A DNA stretch of 64,000 bases from Anisodus tanguticus (lineage: Eukaryota > Streptophyta > Magnoliopsida > Solanales > Solanaceae), in the NCBI GenBank assembly GCA_034509755.1, contig CM067559.1, forward strand, positions 17,652,501-17,716,500, in the 5' to 3' direction. The notes under the pieces are model-generated. The model did not search any database and was not told the origin of the DNA. It saw only the letters and a program-made list of their open reading frames with translations. Below, piece by piece: positions 22,897 to 37,164 of this stretch (position 1 is its first letter; the number at the start of each line of letters is the position of its first letter). Position numbers and translations under genes: made by a program.

Positions 22897-24448
22897 ATTT
22901 TTTTTTTGTGGGTGGGTGGGTGGGCGGTTGCGGGGTGGATGGGGGTGTATAGGATGGTCGGGTGGTTGAGCGGTGGTGAGGTAGTTGGTTGAATGTTACT
23001 TGGCGACTTGTTTGTTCTACTTTTCTTAGGAAAGTCAGTTTCCTCCTTTTTGAAAAACTTGTTATCCTAAATAAAATATTTTTCAAATTTTTTGACCAAA
23101 CGAACATGAGAAAATTAAAAATGTTTTCCTCCATACCAACACACCCTTAAAGGAAAAAGTGCTTTCCTAATTAAAGGGAAAAGTGCTTTCCTAATTAAAG
23201 GGAAAACATAGACAAATCTAGTCATTTTTAATGGTTTTATTTATCCAAACGTACGTACTATCTTTGACTCGAGTTCCATGTATATATACGCGAGTTGAAT
23301 TTTAAAAAATACGTAAAAAAAATATAACAATATATGACAAATCGCACCAACACGAACCTAATTACTCTAAAAAATTAAAATTAAAAAGAAAATTATAATG
23401 ACTTCTTAATCCTTGTTGCATACCAATTTACAAAGCAAGTATGTTTACAAAGGCAAGGGTTAGAACACTAGCCACCTTGCCCTTCATCTTCACGTTTTTC
23501 CAACAATGGCATACTGCTATTGTACGTCGTGGTCACCGGTTTTGCTTGTCCAATTCGGGCAAGAGCATTAATGAATCTTTCCCTTTCTCGCAATAGGTTG
23601 ACCATGCCACTACCACCCCACCGCAGAGGTGAGGTTGTCCCTCTCAGTGCTTTATCTGTGCGGTTTTTTTATTTCTCTTGTCTCATTTGATATTGAATAC
23701 TTTATGGTGATTGGTCGAGAACTTTTGGGAGGGAATTCCCCCCCTCCCCCATTCCGTCCTCCCACACCGATATGAGCTGTGATTCCTAGGGTTTTGTTGT
23801 TCTATAAATAGAGACTATGTCTTGCGAAGTAGGCTTGCATATTTTCATAAAATAAGGAGCGGTGCAAATATTAAAGACCAGTGCGTGTGAAGGATAATCC
23901 GTGTAAAGAATGAAATTACACTGATTATGTTGTTGTTGTACAGTCGAGATATTAGCATGAATGTGTACTTGAACTATTAAATTATCACTATTCCAAGGGT
24001 ACGAGGCTATATAACTTGAAGAAAATTAACAACTACTAGTAGATAATTTGCTGGCTAGCTAGTAAATATTCCCTAAGTTGCAAAAATAAACTACTAGAAT
24101 CTCTGTCTATTACAATCTTCTTCCCTTTTTAATTTTTTTTCCAAAATGGCTGATGAGTTATGAAATTCAAAGCAATGGCTAGGATAAACATTTTAGAACT
24201 GCAAGAGCTTCTAATTAACTTGCTTTAGCTAAATGGTACTGTTGGAATTTTCAACACAACCTAATTATTTGTATTTGCATCTTACTCCGATAGAGAAGCT
24301 GCTCCATAGAAGATTAACTAATGTTTACTATCTATTGGTTTTTGCATAAGAACAAGTCATTAGGCTGAAAAATCAAAGGTAAAATGAACCACCAAAATCC
24401 CGAATGAGCCTGTAGAAATTTAATGGTCTTAATTCATCATAATGACAC

Positions 24449-24456
24449 TATAAAAG
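24449..24456 (+). promoter_or_regulatory. TATA box of polygalacturonase copy 4
   Basis: TATAAAAG lies 112 bases before the start codon at 24568. Confidence 0.7.
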
Positions 24457-24567
24457 GGCTTCAACCTTCACTTACCATTTCAAAACGAAAATAAAAACAA
24501 ACACAATAACCCAATAAAATAAAACACATAAGAAGAATATAAAAAGGGGAAAAATTAAAAGAAGAAA

Positions 24568-27500
24568 ATGGAATTAAATATCAAGGCATCATTTGCATTT
24601 CTATTGCTATTTTTAGCAAGACTTAGTGACGCTCAGACACCAGCAGCTCAGCCAGCCGTCTTTGATATTACCAAATATGGCGCATCAAGTAATGGAGATA
24701 TCGTAAGGTATGTAAATCATGCATTTTCCTTGGTAACTCTCGCTAACAATTTTCACGTGCATTATAGGAGAACCAAAATTTAGAGTTAAGGGGTTCGAAC
24801 GGATAATAACAATGACATCTTACTATATTAAGAAATAATTTAATTTTAATTTTTTTATTTATCCTTAATGACATATTTTTATAACCACGAAATCTTATGG
24901 TACGTTTAAGACATAAGCTTCAAAATTCTTTTTTTTTCTTTCTTAAATTTCATGTTCAATCGAACATCCTCCGCATAAATTGAAATGGGTTGAGGAAGAA
25001 AGTCGAGACGTTCAAAAAAGAAAGTTATGACATTTCTAGGAGTAAAATACGGCCCTATTGATTTATCTTTATGCTTAGCACAAAACAATCTTGTTTTGAG
25101 TGAAAAGGAGAAAGCGAGTGACTCGCCGAGGAAGTATATACTTATATTCTTAAATTATTATGCATATATATAGTCGTTCAAGTTGAAAATAATGAGTTTT
25201 ATGAAATAAGAAACAAGGAAGGAATTTACTCTAGAATTCAAGCTTTTAGCGATCTTGTTCACATAAGATTTATCATACTAATACCGATGTACGTTAGCTA
25301 TCCACCGGACACTGTACTATAGCTCAAGAAACGCCATAACGCCTATCCACTACGGTTGCGGATTTGGACGAGCAGTGTACGGTCATCTTTAAGGATAGCC
25401 TACCCAAGTATTATTATTACTAACAGTGATATGAACTGCTTAGAACTTGAATCTAAAACATTACTTATTCAATTCATATTCTCAGAGCATTCTTAGACTT
25501 TTTCTCTTATTTTGTTGAAACAAAATGTATAGGCACTTGTTGGATGCTTTTAAAGAGGCATGTGCATCAACAAGCCCAAGTACAATAGTGATACCAAAAG
25601 GCACATTTGAAATGGCTCAAGTAAAACTACAAGGTCCATGCAAGGCACCTCTTGAGCTTCAAGTCCAAGCCACATTGAAAGCTAATGCAGATCCTAAACA
25701 ACTCAGCGCTGATATTGAATGGTTAACTGTTAATTATATTGATCGTTTCACACTCTCTGGTGGTGGTATTTTTGATGGCCAAGGTAAAGCAGCCTGGTCT
25801 CAAAATAATTGCAAGGATTCCAAAAGTTGTGGCAATCTTCCCAACGTAAGTTACATTTGCATTCCTTTATTTGTTTTCATGGTTTTTTTTTTAACCCTCA
25901 TTTATATATATATATATATATTGATGATGCAGTAATACCAATTTCACATTATCATTGCAATTAACTGTCGTACAAGATTATTTGTTTCATTTTTCAGGTT
26001 ACTAATTCCATCTATTACGGTATTTTTTATTATATTTTAATTGACCTGATACTATAATAAACTTTTACAATGTCGGTATATAAAAGTCACTTCAAGGATT
26101 TAAGTTATACATATTAAAATAGTAAGGATGTTTTTTCACTATCAATATAGTTTGAGTTGTGATAGCAGGTTCGTTATCCTTGTTGTTATGTTACAAGTAA
26201 ATGCTTGTATAGAATTTCACATGTAATTACTCTATCCATTCCAATTTATTTATCACACTTTCTCATACTTCCTTATTTAGAAATAATTTAACTTTATTTT
26301 ACACTTAATCGGATGTTTTGTATATAATTTGTTAAGTTTCAAAAGTCTTTTTTCCCCTTAAACTGTGTGCCCGTCAAACATGATTGGAACGGAAGGAGCA
26401 TCTTATAAGTGACCTGTATTTATTTTGTAGAACGTAAGTGCATATACAACTCAAACTTATGTATAAATATTGTGCTCATTGACATATATCTTAACTTTGG
26501 GACAGAATTTGAGCTTCAACTTCCTTACAAATTCTACAATCCAAGACATAACTTCACAAGACAAAGCAAACTATTCCATGTTAACGTGAACGGTTGTAGG
26601 AACTTGACATTCATCCGAGTTAACATCATTGCTCCGCCGAGAAAGCATCAACACCGATGGCATCCACGTGGCGCGATCGAGCAATGTGAACATCACAGAT
26701 TGTGTCATTGGCACGGGAGATATTTGCATTTCTATAGGTGATGAATTGGAGCGACTTCATATCACTAGGGTTACTTGTGGACCTGGCCATGGTATTAGTG
26801 TTGGAAGCCTTGGAAAGACTCCTGGTGAAAAGCCTGTGGTGGGAGTTTATGTGAAGAATTGCACATTTATTAATACTGATAATGGTGTTAGGGTGAAGAC
26901 ATGGCCAGCTTCTCATCAAGGTGTTGTCACTGATTTGCACTATGAAGATATCATCGTGCAAAATGTTACCAACCCTATTGTCATTGATCAAGTCTATTGC
27001 CCATACAATCAATGCAACAAAGATGTAAGTACTCATATAGTCATATTCACTTATTATTATGCATGCAGTAACTTACACTTATCTTTTAAATGACATGATA
27101 GTGTAAAACTTCATTTACACGGTTAGTCAGGGGAAGAGCTGCAACCCACAAAGAGTGGTCAGTTAAACCCCCTTCGCCGAAAAATTATATTCCCTCAGTT
27201 CCATGTTGCTTGACACTATTTCCTTATCAGTCGATCAGTTGCAGAAAGAATGGAACATTCTTATATTTTCTTAATTAAATGTTTTTATAATCATACAAAT
27301 GTTATGACATGTTTAATTAATACCACCAATGTCAAAAGTTCTACCGTCACACAAAATGTTATGACATATTTAAACCATTTCAAAAGTCTTTTTTATTAAA
27401 CTTTATGTCAAGACAAACTATGATAACTCAAAATGAAACGGAGGAAGTACTATGCATATAGGTCAAATATTAGTACTTTGAAAATAATTCTAGGTTAATT

Positions 27501-27761
27501 ATTTTTGTACCTTTGCAGTTGCCATCACAAGTGAAGATAAGCAAAGTGAGTATAAAGAACGTAAGGGGTACATCAAGAACACAAGATGCAGTGCTGCTAT
27601 TGTGCAGTAAAGGAGTACCATGTGAAGGAGTGGAAATTGGAGACATAGACATTGCCTACAATGGAAAGGAAGGACCAGCTAAGTCGAGGTGTGAGAATGT
27701 CAAGCCAACCTTCGTAGGGAAGCAAAATCCACCTGTTTGTGCTGGAGCTCAGTCTGCTTGA
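24568..27761 (+). CDS. Exopolygalacturonase (GH28), tandem copy 4, altered catalytic motif
   Basis: Exons are 24568-24707, 25533-25845, 26506-27024 and 27519-27761. Exon 1 lacks one base at its end (ATCGTAAG) and exon 2 gains one at its start (GCACTTGTTGG). After splicing these cancel, changing ISKA to IVRH, so exons 1-2 read through. Exon 3 gains two bases near 26563, which brings a TGA after 11 more codons, and one near 26638; net length is again a multiple of three. GTGDDCISIG reads GTGDICISIG, which would remove one of the paired catalytic aspartates. The change is gactgc to tatttgc-like at a CTG site, so it may not be real. Exon 4 is canonical, ending PPVCAGAQSA with an intact GCAG acceptor. 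Confidence 0.86.
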
Positions 27762-29442
27762 GCTTTACTAATTTATTGTAGTTCCTAAGTCTTGTGCTTA
27801 TTTTAGTAACTTTTTTTTTTGAAGATGTGAGAATCTACCAGTTTACATTGGTCCTGCTCAATCTATTTGAGCTTTATAGCTTCTATGTTTTTTTTTCTTC
27901 TTTAGAATTCTACAGTTTTTTTTTTTTTTTTTTGGATATCCTCATTGAAAGAGGAAATGTGCACGTAAGATGTGCACAATATTCAAAGTGTAAAAATACA
28001 CATGAATAAGTAATAGGAAATCCTCATGGCCAGAGATTTTTGAACACGATATTTGGATTGGGATCTACTAGCTTCCATAGGCCTCTTAAATTTATTTATA
28101 AATTTTATTTAGATATACCAGCTATATTATGTTTTAACTGAATACTTAAACATATTATAAATATATTATTCCTATTAAATGGAAAGACACTTTTGATTTA
28201 AATTTTGAATAAGTTTTTACATGTGTTTTTAAATGCTTATTAGGTAAATAAGTTAAATCACTTTCAAGTTTTTATTTACTTATTTGAGTCAAGTAATTTA
28301 TGGCATGCACGTTTGCGACATGTCAACTACAAAATCATGAAAAAATGATCAACTTCAAAGTATTGTCTAACTTTCAAGCTTCTGTTTACTTACTTGAATC
28401 AAATAGTTTATGACAGGCACGTTTGCGACATATCAATTACAAAATTATGCAAAAAATACTTGAAAGTATTGCCTAAATTTGAAAATAGTATTTCAAAATG
28501 TTAAGTATGTGTTGAATCAAAGTATGTTAAACATCCTTATAAGTCAGTTGAAAGGAATTTCAATTGTTTAGACTGATATTGTGTGATATAAAATCAATAC
28601 TATCTCGTCGTGGAAATTAGTATTTTATAACATTTATTGATGATAACACTGAACATTGTTATATTTACTTACTTAGTACTTCCTTGTGTCAATCTATATG
28701 AGGGGGTTTGGCGTACCAGGGTCAAAACAATTAATCTTTGACTCAATTTTAAACATAGATTCTTCAAATATTTTATAATAAAATTTACATATTTGAAAAC
28801 TACATAATATAACATATGCATAATTAATAATTCATAATATATGAAAAGAGTTGAAAAAAATTATAGTCAAAGAAAAAGCTATTTGACTCCTCAAACAATA
28901 ACACATTCATATAAATTGAGATAAAGGGAGTAGTGAAGACGAAGTAATTGATATATGCGAGCAATACAAAATTAAGTTGAAACACAATTTAACAAGAAGA
29001 TCAAGATTATAAGAAGTGATTCTGGGAACGGATACGATAAATTGAATCAAATCTACCTCGATGAGATAGGCGAGGGCTATTTTTACTGATAATAATGGGG
29101 TCTCATCTGAAAGAAATAAACCCCTTGATTATTTTCATTAATTGAATAGGTATATATACAAGATACAAAATAGGAGAATCCTATTCCTATTCTATTCCTA
29201 AAATCTTATTCTACCATAATTCTAACTCTACAATTATGGTGGTGTATATTCCTAATTAAGGTAACAAATACATTACAATATACTACACATATATTTTCCT
29301 AATATACAATATTCTTGTCTATTTACTATGTACAAACCGAGAGCCTAATTATAAATTTGAATTCGAGACCTTGCACAATTATGGGCGAATCCGAGACCTT
29401 TCCATAAGGCAATATACACATGTATATTGTGTGTATATTGCC

Positions 29443-30625
29443 TTATTTAACACCATATGAGGTATCAACTTGGTGAGTCATATAGTTAGAAAGTAACTCC
29501 ATGCACATAATGAATATATAAGGGGACATGGGACCACCCTCTCTTATTCCTCTGGTAGGAGAACCATTAACAAGGATAACAATTTTGCTTTGGTAGTAAT
29601 GCAATTCATAATTAAGGTTGTTATAATAGGGGAAATTTAAAAGAAATGAAGGGTTCTTTTGATGAAGGACCACTCAATTCTGTCAAAAGCTTTTTCAAGG
29701 TTCGATTTTAATAATACACTACCTTTAGAATCCTTACTATGGTTTAGATAGTGCAAAACTTCTTGGACAATGATGGCATTATCATAAGTTATTTTCCTTT
29801 GAGGAAGCTAGTTTGGAATGGATCAATCAAGGAAGTAAGAAAAGGTTTTAGTCAATTAACAATAATAACCTTTTTCTCTAAAGATATTGATAGAGTCCAT
29901 AAGGTTGTTGTTATCCCAAAGCCTTTATTTGAACTAAATTAGGAAATTCAGGGTGAGTGCACCAAAAACTTTCTAGCCTAAAGGGTCTATTAGGTTGTCT
30001 AGAATAACTATTAGAAAGCTTAATATGGAGAGGGTTGTGATCAGAATGGGATTTAGGGAGGTGAGTAATAGAGGCATTGGGGTAGAGTTGGAGCCAATTA
30101 TCATTGGAAAAACACCTATCTAATCTTTTAAAAATTAAACCCTTACTCAGGTGTCTATGATTAGACCAAGTGTATTTAGGGCCTTTAAACCCTAGATCAA
30201 TGGGATTACAAGTATTTATACAATACCAAAACCTAGAGCTTCTATTTCTATGGATATTATTCCCCCCCCCTCCCTCCCCAAAATTTATCACTTTGGGTCA
30301 ACATTTCATTAAACTCTCCCGCCGCTGACTCTTAGTGATAGAGTAAATATCTTCTAGACTAGACCACAAAATATTTCTAAGTTGAGCATTAGGGCTAGCA
30401 TAGATAGTAGAAAAACATCAAGTATGGTGATTAGGAAGTACCTTGATCATGGCATGAATTTTCTTGTCATATTTCCTAAGACAAGTAACAAAGTATGCTA
30501 GTTTTAAAGCCACATCAAGACACTGCCGCCATGAGATCTACCCCGAGCTGACACTTCAATGTAGTCATCAAAACCAAACTCATTCTTAAGATCTAGATGG
30601 CAACTCATCCTAGTTTCTAAAATCT
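29443..30625 (-). mobile_element. LINE ORF2 fragment, unit 4
   Basis: The first unit with the type B endonuclease sequence (cttagtgatag near 30332). The central reverse-transcriptase block is broken by a lost base near 29792, so FQTSFLKGR lies outside an open frame. The poly-C run is 9 bases (30262-30270). The C-terminal block 29443-29673 is open. Confidence 0.82.
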
Positions 30626-32174
30626 ATTTTTTTTTTGTGGGTGGGTGGGTGGGCGGTTGCGGGGTGGATGGGGGTGTATAGGATGGTCGGGTGGTTGAGC
30701 GGTGGTGAGGTAGTTGGTTGAATGTTACTTGGCGACTTGTTTGTTCTACTTTTCTTAGGAAAGTCATTTTCCTCCTTTTTGAAAAACTTGTTATCCTAAA
30801 TAAAATATTTTTCAAATTTTTTGACCAAACGAACATGAGAAAATTAAAAATGTTTTCCTCCATACCAACACACCCTTAAAGGAAAAAGTGCTTTCCTAAT
30901 TAAAGGGAAAAGTGATTTCCTACTTAAAGGGAAAACATAGACAAATCTAGTCATTTCTAATGGTTTTATTTATCCAAACGTACGTACTATCTTTGACTCA
31001 GTTCCATGTATATATACGCAGATGAATTTTAAAAAATACTTAAAAAAAATATAACAATATATGACAAATCGCACCAACACGAACCTAATTGCTCTAAAAA
31101 ATTAAAATTAAAAAGAAAATTATAATGACTTCTTAATCCTTGATGCATACCAATTTACAATGCAAGTATGTTTACAAAGGAAAGGGTTAGAACACTAGCC
31201 ACCTTGCCCTTCATCTTCACGTTTTGCCAATAATGGCATACTGCTATTGTACGTCGTGGTCACCGGTTTTGCTTGTCCAATTCGGGCAAGAGCATTAATG
31301 ACTCTTTCCCTTTCTCGCAATAGGTTGACCATGCCACTACCACCCCACCGCAGAGGTGAGGTTGTCCCTCTCAGTGCTTTATCTGTGCGGTTTTTTTATT
31401 TCTCTTGTCTCATTTGATATTGAATACTTTATGGTGATTGGTCGAGAACTTTTGGGAGGGAATTCCCCCCCTCCCCCATTCCGTCCTCCCACACCGATAT
31501 GAGCTGTGATTCCTAGGGTTTTGGGGTTCTATAAATAGAGACTATGTCTTGCGAAGTAGGCTTGCATATTTTCATAAAATAAGGAGCAGGGCAAATATTA
31601 AAGACCAGTGCGTGTGAAGGATAATCCGTGTAAAAAATGAAATTACACTGATTATGTTGTTGTTGTACAGTCGAGATATTAGCATGAATGTGTACTTGAA
31701 CTATTAAATTATCACTATTCCAAGGGTACGAGGCTATATAACTTGAAGAAAATTAACAACTACTAGTAGATAATTTGCTGGCTAGCTAGTAAATATTCCC
31801 TAAGTTGCAAAAATAAACTACTAGAATCTCTGTCTATTACAATCTTCTTCCCTTTTTAATTTTTTTTCCAAAATGGCCGATGAGTTATGAAATTCAAAGC
31901 AATGGCTAGGATAAACATTTTAGAACTGCAAGAACTTCTAATTAACTTGCTTTAGCTAAATGGTACTGTTGGAATTTTCAACACAACCTAATTATTTGTA
32001 TTTGCATCTTACTCCAATAGAGAAGCTGCTCCATAGAAGATTAACTAATGTTTACTATATATTGGTTTTTGCATAAGAATAAGTCATTAGGCTGAAAAAT
32101 CAAAGGTAAAATGAACCACCAAAATCCCGAATGACCTGTAGAAATTTAATGGTCTTAATTCATCATAATGACAC

Positions 32175-32182
32175 TATAAAAG
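32175..32182 (+). promoter_or_regulatory. TATA box of polygalacturonase copy 5
   Basis: TATAAAAG lies 112 bases before the start codon at 32294. This is the last unit before the TATA change shared by units 6-8. Confidence 0.7.
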
Positions 32183-32293
32183 GGCTTCAACCTTCACTTA
32201 CCATTTCAAAACGAAAATAAAAACAAACACAATAACCCAATAAAATAAAACACATAAGAAGAATATAAAAAGGGGAAAAATTAAAAGAAGAAA

Positions 32294-35200
32294 ATGGAAT
32301 TAAATATCAAGGCATCATTTGCATTTCTATTGCTATTTTTAGCAAGACTTAGTGACGCTCAGACACCAAAGAAATTTCGGCCACCACCGTCTTTGATATT
32401 ACCAAATATGGCGCATCAAGTAATGGAGATATCAGTAAGGTATGTAAATCATGCATTTTCTATGGTAACTCTCGCTAACAATTTTCACGTGCATTATAGG
32501 AGAACCAAAATTTAGAGTTAAGGGGTTCAGAACGGATAATAACAATGACATCTTACTATATTACGAAATAATTTAATTTTAATTTTTTTCATTTATCCTT
32601 AATGACATATTTTTATAACCACAGAAATCTTATGGTACGTTTAAGACATAAGCTTCAAAATTCTTTTTTTTTTCTTTCTTAAATTTCATGTTCAATCGAA
32701 CATCCTCCGCATAAATTGAAATGGGTTGAGGAAGAAAGTCGAGACGTTCAAAAAGAAAGTTATGACATTTCTAGGAGTAAAATACGGCCCTATTGATTTA
32801 TCTTTATGCTTAGCACAAAACAATCTTGTTTTGAGTGAAAAGGAGAGCAGTGACTCGCCGAGGAAGTATATACTTATATTCTTAAATTATTATGCATATA
32901 TATAGTCGTTCAAGTTGAAAATAATGAGTTTTATGAAATAAGAAACAAGGAAGGAATTTACTCTAGAATTCAAGCTTTTAGCAGTACTGTTCACATAAGA
33001 TTTATCATACTAATACCAGTACGTTAGCTATCCACCAGACCTGTACTATAGCTCAAGAAACGCCATAACGCCTATCCACGGCTGCGGCTGGACGAGCAGG
33101 TGTACGGTCATCTTTAAGGATAGCCTACCCAAGTATTATTATTACTAACAGTGATATGAACTGCTTAGAACTTGAATCTAAAACATTACTTATTCAATTC
33201 ATATTCTCAGAGCATTCTTAGACTTGTTCTCTTATTTTGTTGAAACAAAATGTATAGGCACTGTTGGATGCTTTTAAAGAGGCATGTGCATCAACAAGCC
33301 CAAGTACAATAGTGATACCAAAAGGCACATTTGAAATGGCTCAAGTAAAACTACAAGGTCCATGCAAGGCACCTCTTGAGCTTCAAGTCCAAGCCACATT
33401 GAAAGCTAATGCAGATCCTAAACAACTCAGCGCTGATATTGAATGGTTAACTGTTAATTATATTGATCGTTTCACACTCTCTGGTGGTGGTATTTTTGAT
33501 GGCCAAGGTAAAGCAGCCTGGTCTCAAAATAATTGCAAGGATTCCAAAAGTTGTGGCAATCTTCCCAACGTAAGTTACATTTGCATTCCTTTATTTGTTT
33601 TCATGGGTTTTTTTTAACCCTCATTTATATATATATATATATATTGATGATGCAGTAATACCAATTTCACATTATCATTGCAATTAACCTGTCGTACAAG
33701 ATTATTTGTTTCATTTTTCAGGTTACTAATTCCATCAATTACGGTATTTTTTATTATATTTTAATTGACCTGATACTATAATAAACTTTTACAATGTCGG
33801 TATATAAAAGTCACTTCAAGGATTTAAGTTATACATATTAAAATAGTAAGGATGTTTTTTCACTATCAATATAGTTTGAGTTGTGATAGCAGGTTCGTTA
33901 TCCTTGTTGTTATGTTACAAGTAAATGCTTGTATAGAATTTCACATGTAATTACTCTATCCATTCCAATTTATTTATCACACTTTCTCATACTTCCTTAT
34001 TTAGAAATAATTTAACTTTATTTTACACTTAATCAGATGTTTTGTATATAATTTGTTAAGTTTCAAAAGTCTTTTTTCCCCTTAAACTGTGTGCCCGTCA
34101 AACATGATTGGAACGGAAGGAGCATCTTATAAGTGACCTGTATTTATTTTGTAGAACGTAAGTGCATATACAACTCAAACTTATGTATAAATATTGTGCT
34201 CATTGACATATATCTTAACTTTGGGACAGAATTTGAGCTTCAACTTCCTTACAAATTCTACAATCCAAGACATAACTTCACAAGACAAGCAAACTATTCC
34301 ATGTTAACGTGAACGGTTGTAGGAACTTGACATTCATCCGAGTTAACATCACTGCTCCGCCAGAAAGCATCAACACCGATGGCATCCACGTGGCGCGATC
34401 GAGCAATGTGAACATCACAGATTGTGTCATTGGCACAGGAGATGACTGCATTTCTATAGGTGATGAATTGGAGCAGCTTCATATCACTAGGGTTACTTGT
34501 GGACCTGGCCATGGTATTAGTGTTGGAAGCCTTGGAAAGACTCCTGGTGAAAAGCCTGTGGTGGGAGTTTATGTGAAGAATTGCACATTTATTAATACTG
34601 ATAATGGTGTTAGGGTGAAGACATGGCCAGCTTCTCATCAAGGTGTTGTCACTGATTTGCACTATGAAGATATCATCGTGCAAAATGTTACCAACCCTAT
34701 TGTCATTGATCAAGTCTATTGCCCATACAATCAATGCAACAAAGATGTAAGTACTCATATAGTCATATTCACTTATTATTATGCATGCAGTAACTTACAC
34801 TTATCTTTTAAATGACATGATAGTGTAAAACTTCATTTACACGGTTAGTCAGGGGAAGAGAAAGTCGCAACCCACAAAGAGTGGTCGGTTAAACCCCCTT
34901 CGCCGAAAAATTATATTCCCTCGGTTCCATGTTGCTTGACACTATTTCCTTATCGGTCGATCATTTGCGAAAGAATGGAACATTCTTATATTTTCTTAAT
35001 TAAAGTTTTTATAATCATACAAATGCTATGACATGTTTAATTAATACCACCAATGTCAAAAGTTCTACCGTCACACAAAATGTTATGACATATTTAAACC
35101 ATTTCAAAAGTCTTTTTTATTAAACTTTATGTCAAGACAAACTATGATAACTCAAAATGAAACGGAGGAAGTACTATGCATATAGGTCAAATATTAGTAC

Positions 35201-35485
35201 TTTGAAAATAAGTTCTAGGTTAATTATTTTTGTACCTTTGCGTTGCCATCACAAGTGAAGATAAGCAAAGTGAGTATAAAGAACGTAAGGGGTACATCAA
35301 GAACACAAGATGCGGTCTTTGCTATTGTGCGAAGAAAGGAGTACCATGTGAAGGAGTGGAAATTGGAGACATAGACATTGCCTACAATGGAAAGGAAGGA
35401 CCAGCTAAGTCGAGGTGTGAGAATGTCAAGCCAACCTTCGTAGGGAAGCAAAATCCACTGTTTGTCTTTGGAGCTCACCGCTTGA
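32294..35485 (+). CDS. Exopolygalacturonase (GH28), tandem copy 5, frame broken as written
   Basis: Exons are 32294-32439, 33258-33569, 34230-34746 and 35243-35485. Exon 1 has five extra bases in the stretch after the signal peptide (cagacaccaaagaaatttcgg in place of the CAG-rich original). Exon 2 is canonical with SA. Exon 3 carries one extra base near 34287 (GACAAGC for GACAGC) and is open with all motifs from 34309. It has the EQL version of the residue pair before HITRV and the standard GEKP. The exon 4 acceptor reads TTTGCG directly before TTGCC, so its AG is missing. Exon 4 has +2 near 35314 and -2 near the end, giving a normal length but a changed C-terminus. Confidence 0.86.
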
Positions 35486-37164
35486 GCTTTACTAATTTAT
35501 TGTAGTTCCTAAGTCTTGTGCTTATTTTAGTAACTTTTTTTTTTTGAAGATGTGAGAATCTACCAGTTTACATTGGTCCTGCTCAATCTAATTGAGCTTT
35601 ATAGCTTCTATGTTTTTTTTCTTCTTTAGAATTCTACAGTTTTTTTTTTTTTTTTTTTGGATATCCTCATTAAAAGAGGAAATGTGCACGTAAGATGTGC
35701 ACAATATTCAAAGTGTAAAAATACACATGAATAAGTAATAGGAAATCCTCATGGCCAGAGATTTTTGAACACGATATTTGGATTGGGATCTACCATCTTC
35801 CACAGGCCTCTTAAATTTATTTATAAATTTTATTTAGATATACCAGCTATATTATGTTTTAACTGAATACTTAAACATATTATAAATATATTATTCCTAT
35901 TAAATGGAAAGACACTTTTGATTTAAATTTTGAAGAAGTTTTTACATGTGTTTTTAAATGCTTATTAGGTAAATAAGTTAAATCACTTTCAAGTTTTTAT
36001 TTACTTATTTGAGTCAAGTAATTTATGGCATGCACGTTTGCGACATGTCAACTACAAAATCATGAAAAAATGATCAACTTCAAAGTATTGTCTAACTTTC
36101 AAGCTTCTGTTTACTTACTTGAATCAAATAGTTTATGACAGGCACGTTTGCGACATATCAATTACAAAATTATGCAAAAAATACTTGAATGTATTGCCTA
36201 AATTTGAAAATAGTATTTCAAAATGTTAAGTATGTGTTGAATCAAAGTATGTTAAACATCCTTATAAGTCAGTTGAAAGGAATTTCAATTGTTTAGACTG
36301 ATATTGTGTGATATAAAATCAATACTATCTCGTCGTGGAAATTAGTATTTTATAACATTTATTGATGATAACACTGAACATTGTTATATTTACTTACTTA
36401 GTACTTCCTTGTGTCAATCTATATGAGGGGGTTTGGCGTACGAGGGTCAAAACAATTAATCTTTGACTCAATTTTAAACATAGATTCTTCAAATATTTTA
36501 TAATAAAATTTACATATTTGAAAACTACATAATATAACATATGCATAATTAATAATTCATAATATATGAAAAGAGTTGAAAAAAATTATAGTCAAAGAAA
36601 AAGCTATTTGACTCCTCAAACAATAACACATTCATATAAATTGAGATAAAGGGAGTAGTGAAGACGAAGTAATTGATATATGCGAGCAATACAAAATTAA
36701 GTTGAAACACAATTTAACAAGAAGATCAAGATTATAAGAAGTGATTCTGGGAACGGATACGATAAATTGAATCAAATCTACCTAGATGAGATAGGGGAGG
36801 GCTATTTTTACTGATAATAATGGGGTCTCATCTGAAAGAAATAAACCCCTTGATTATTTTCATTAATTGAATAGGTATATATACAAGATACAAAATAGGA
36901 GAATCCTATTCCTATTCTATTCCTAAAATCTTATTCTACCATAATTCTAACTCTACAATTATGGTAGTGTATATTCCTAATTAAGGTAACAAATACATTA
37001 CAATATACTACACATATATTTTCCTAATATACAATATTCTTGTCTATTTACTATGTACAAACCGAGAGCCTAATTATAGGTGAATTCGAGAGCGCACAAT
37101 TATGGGCGTAATCCGAGACCTTTCCATAAGGCAATATACACATGTATATTGTGTGTATATTGCC

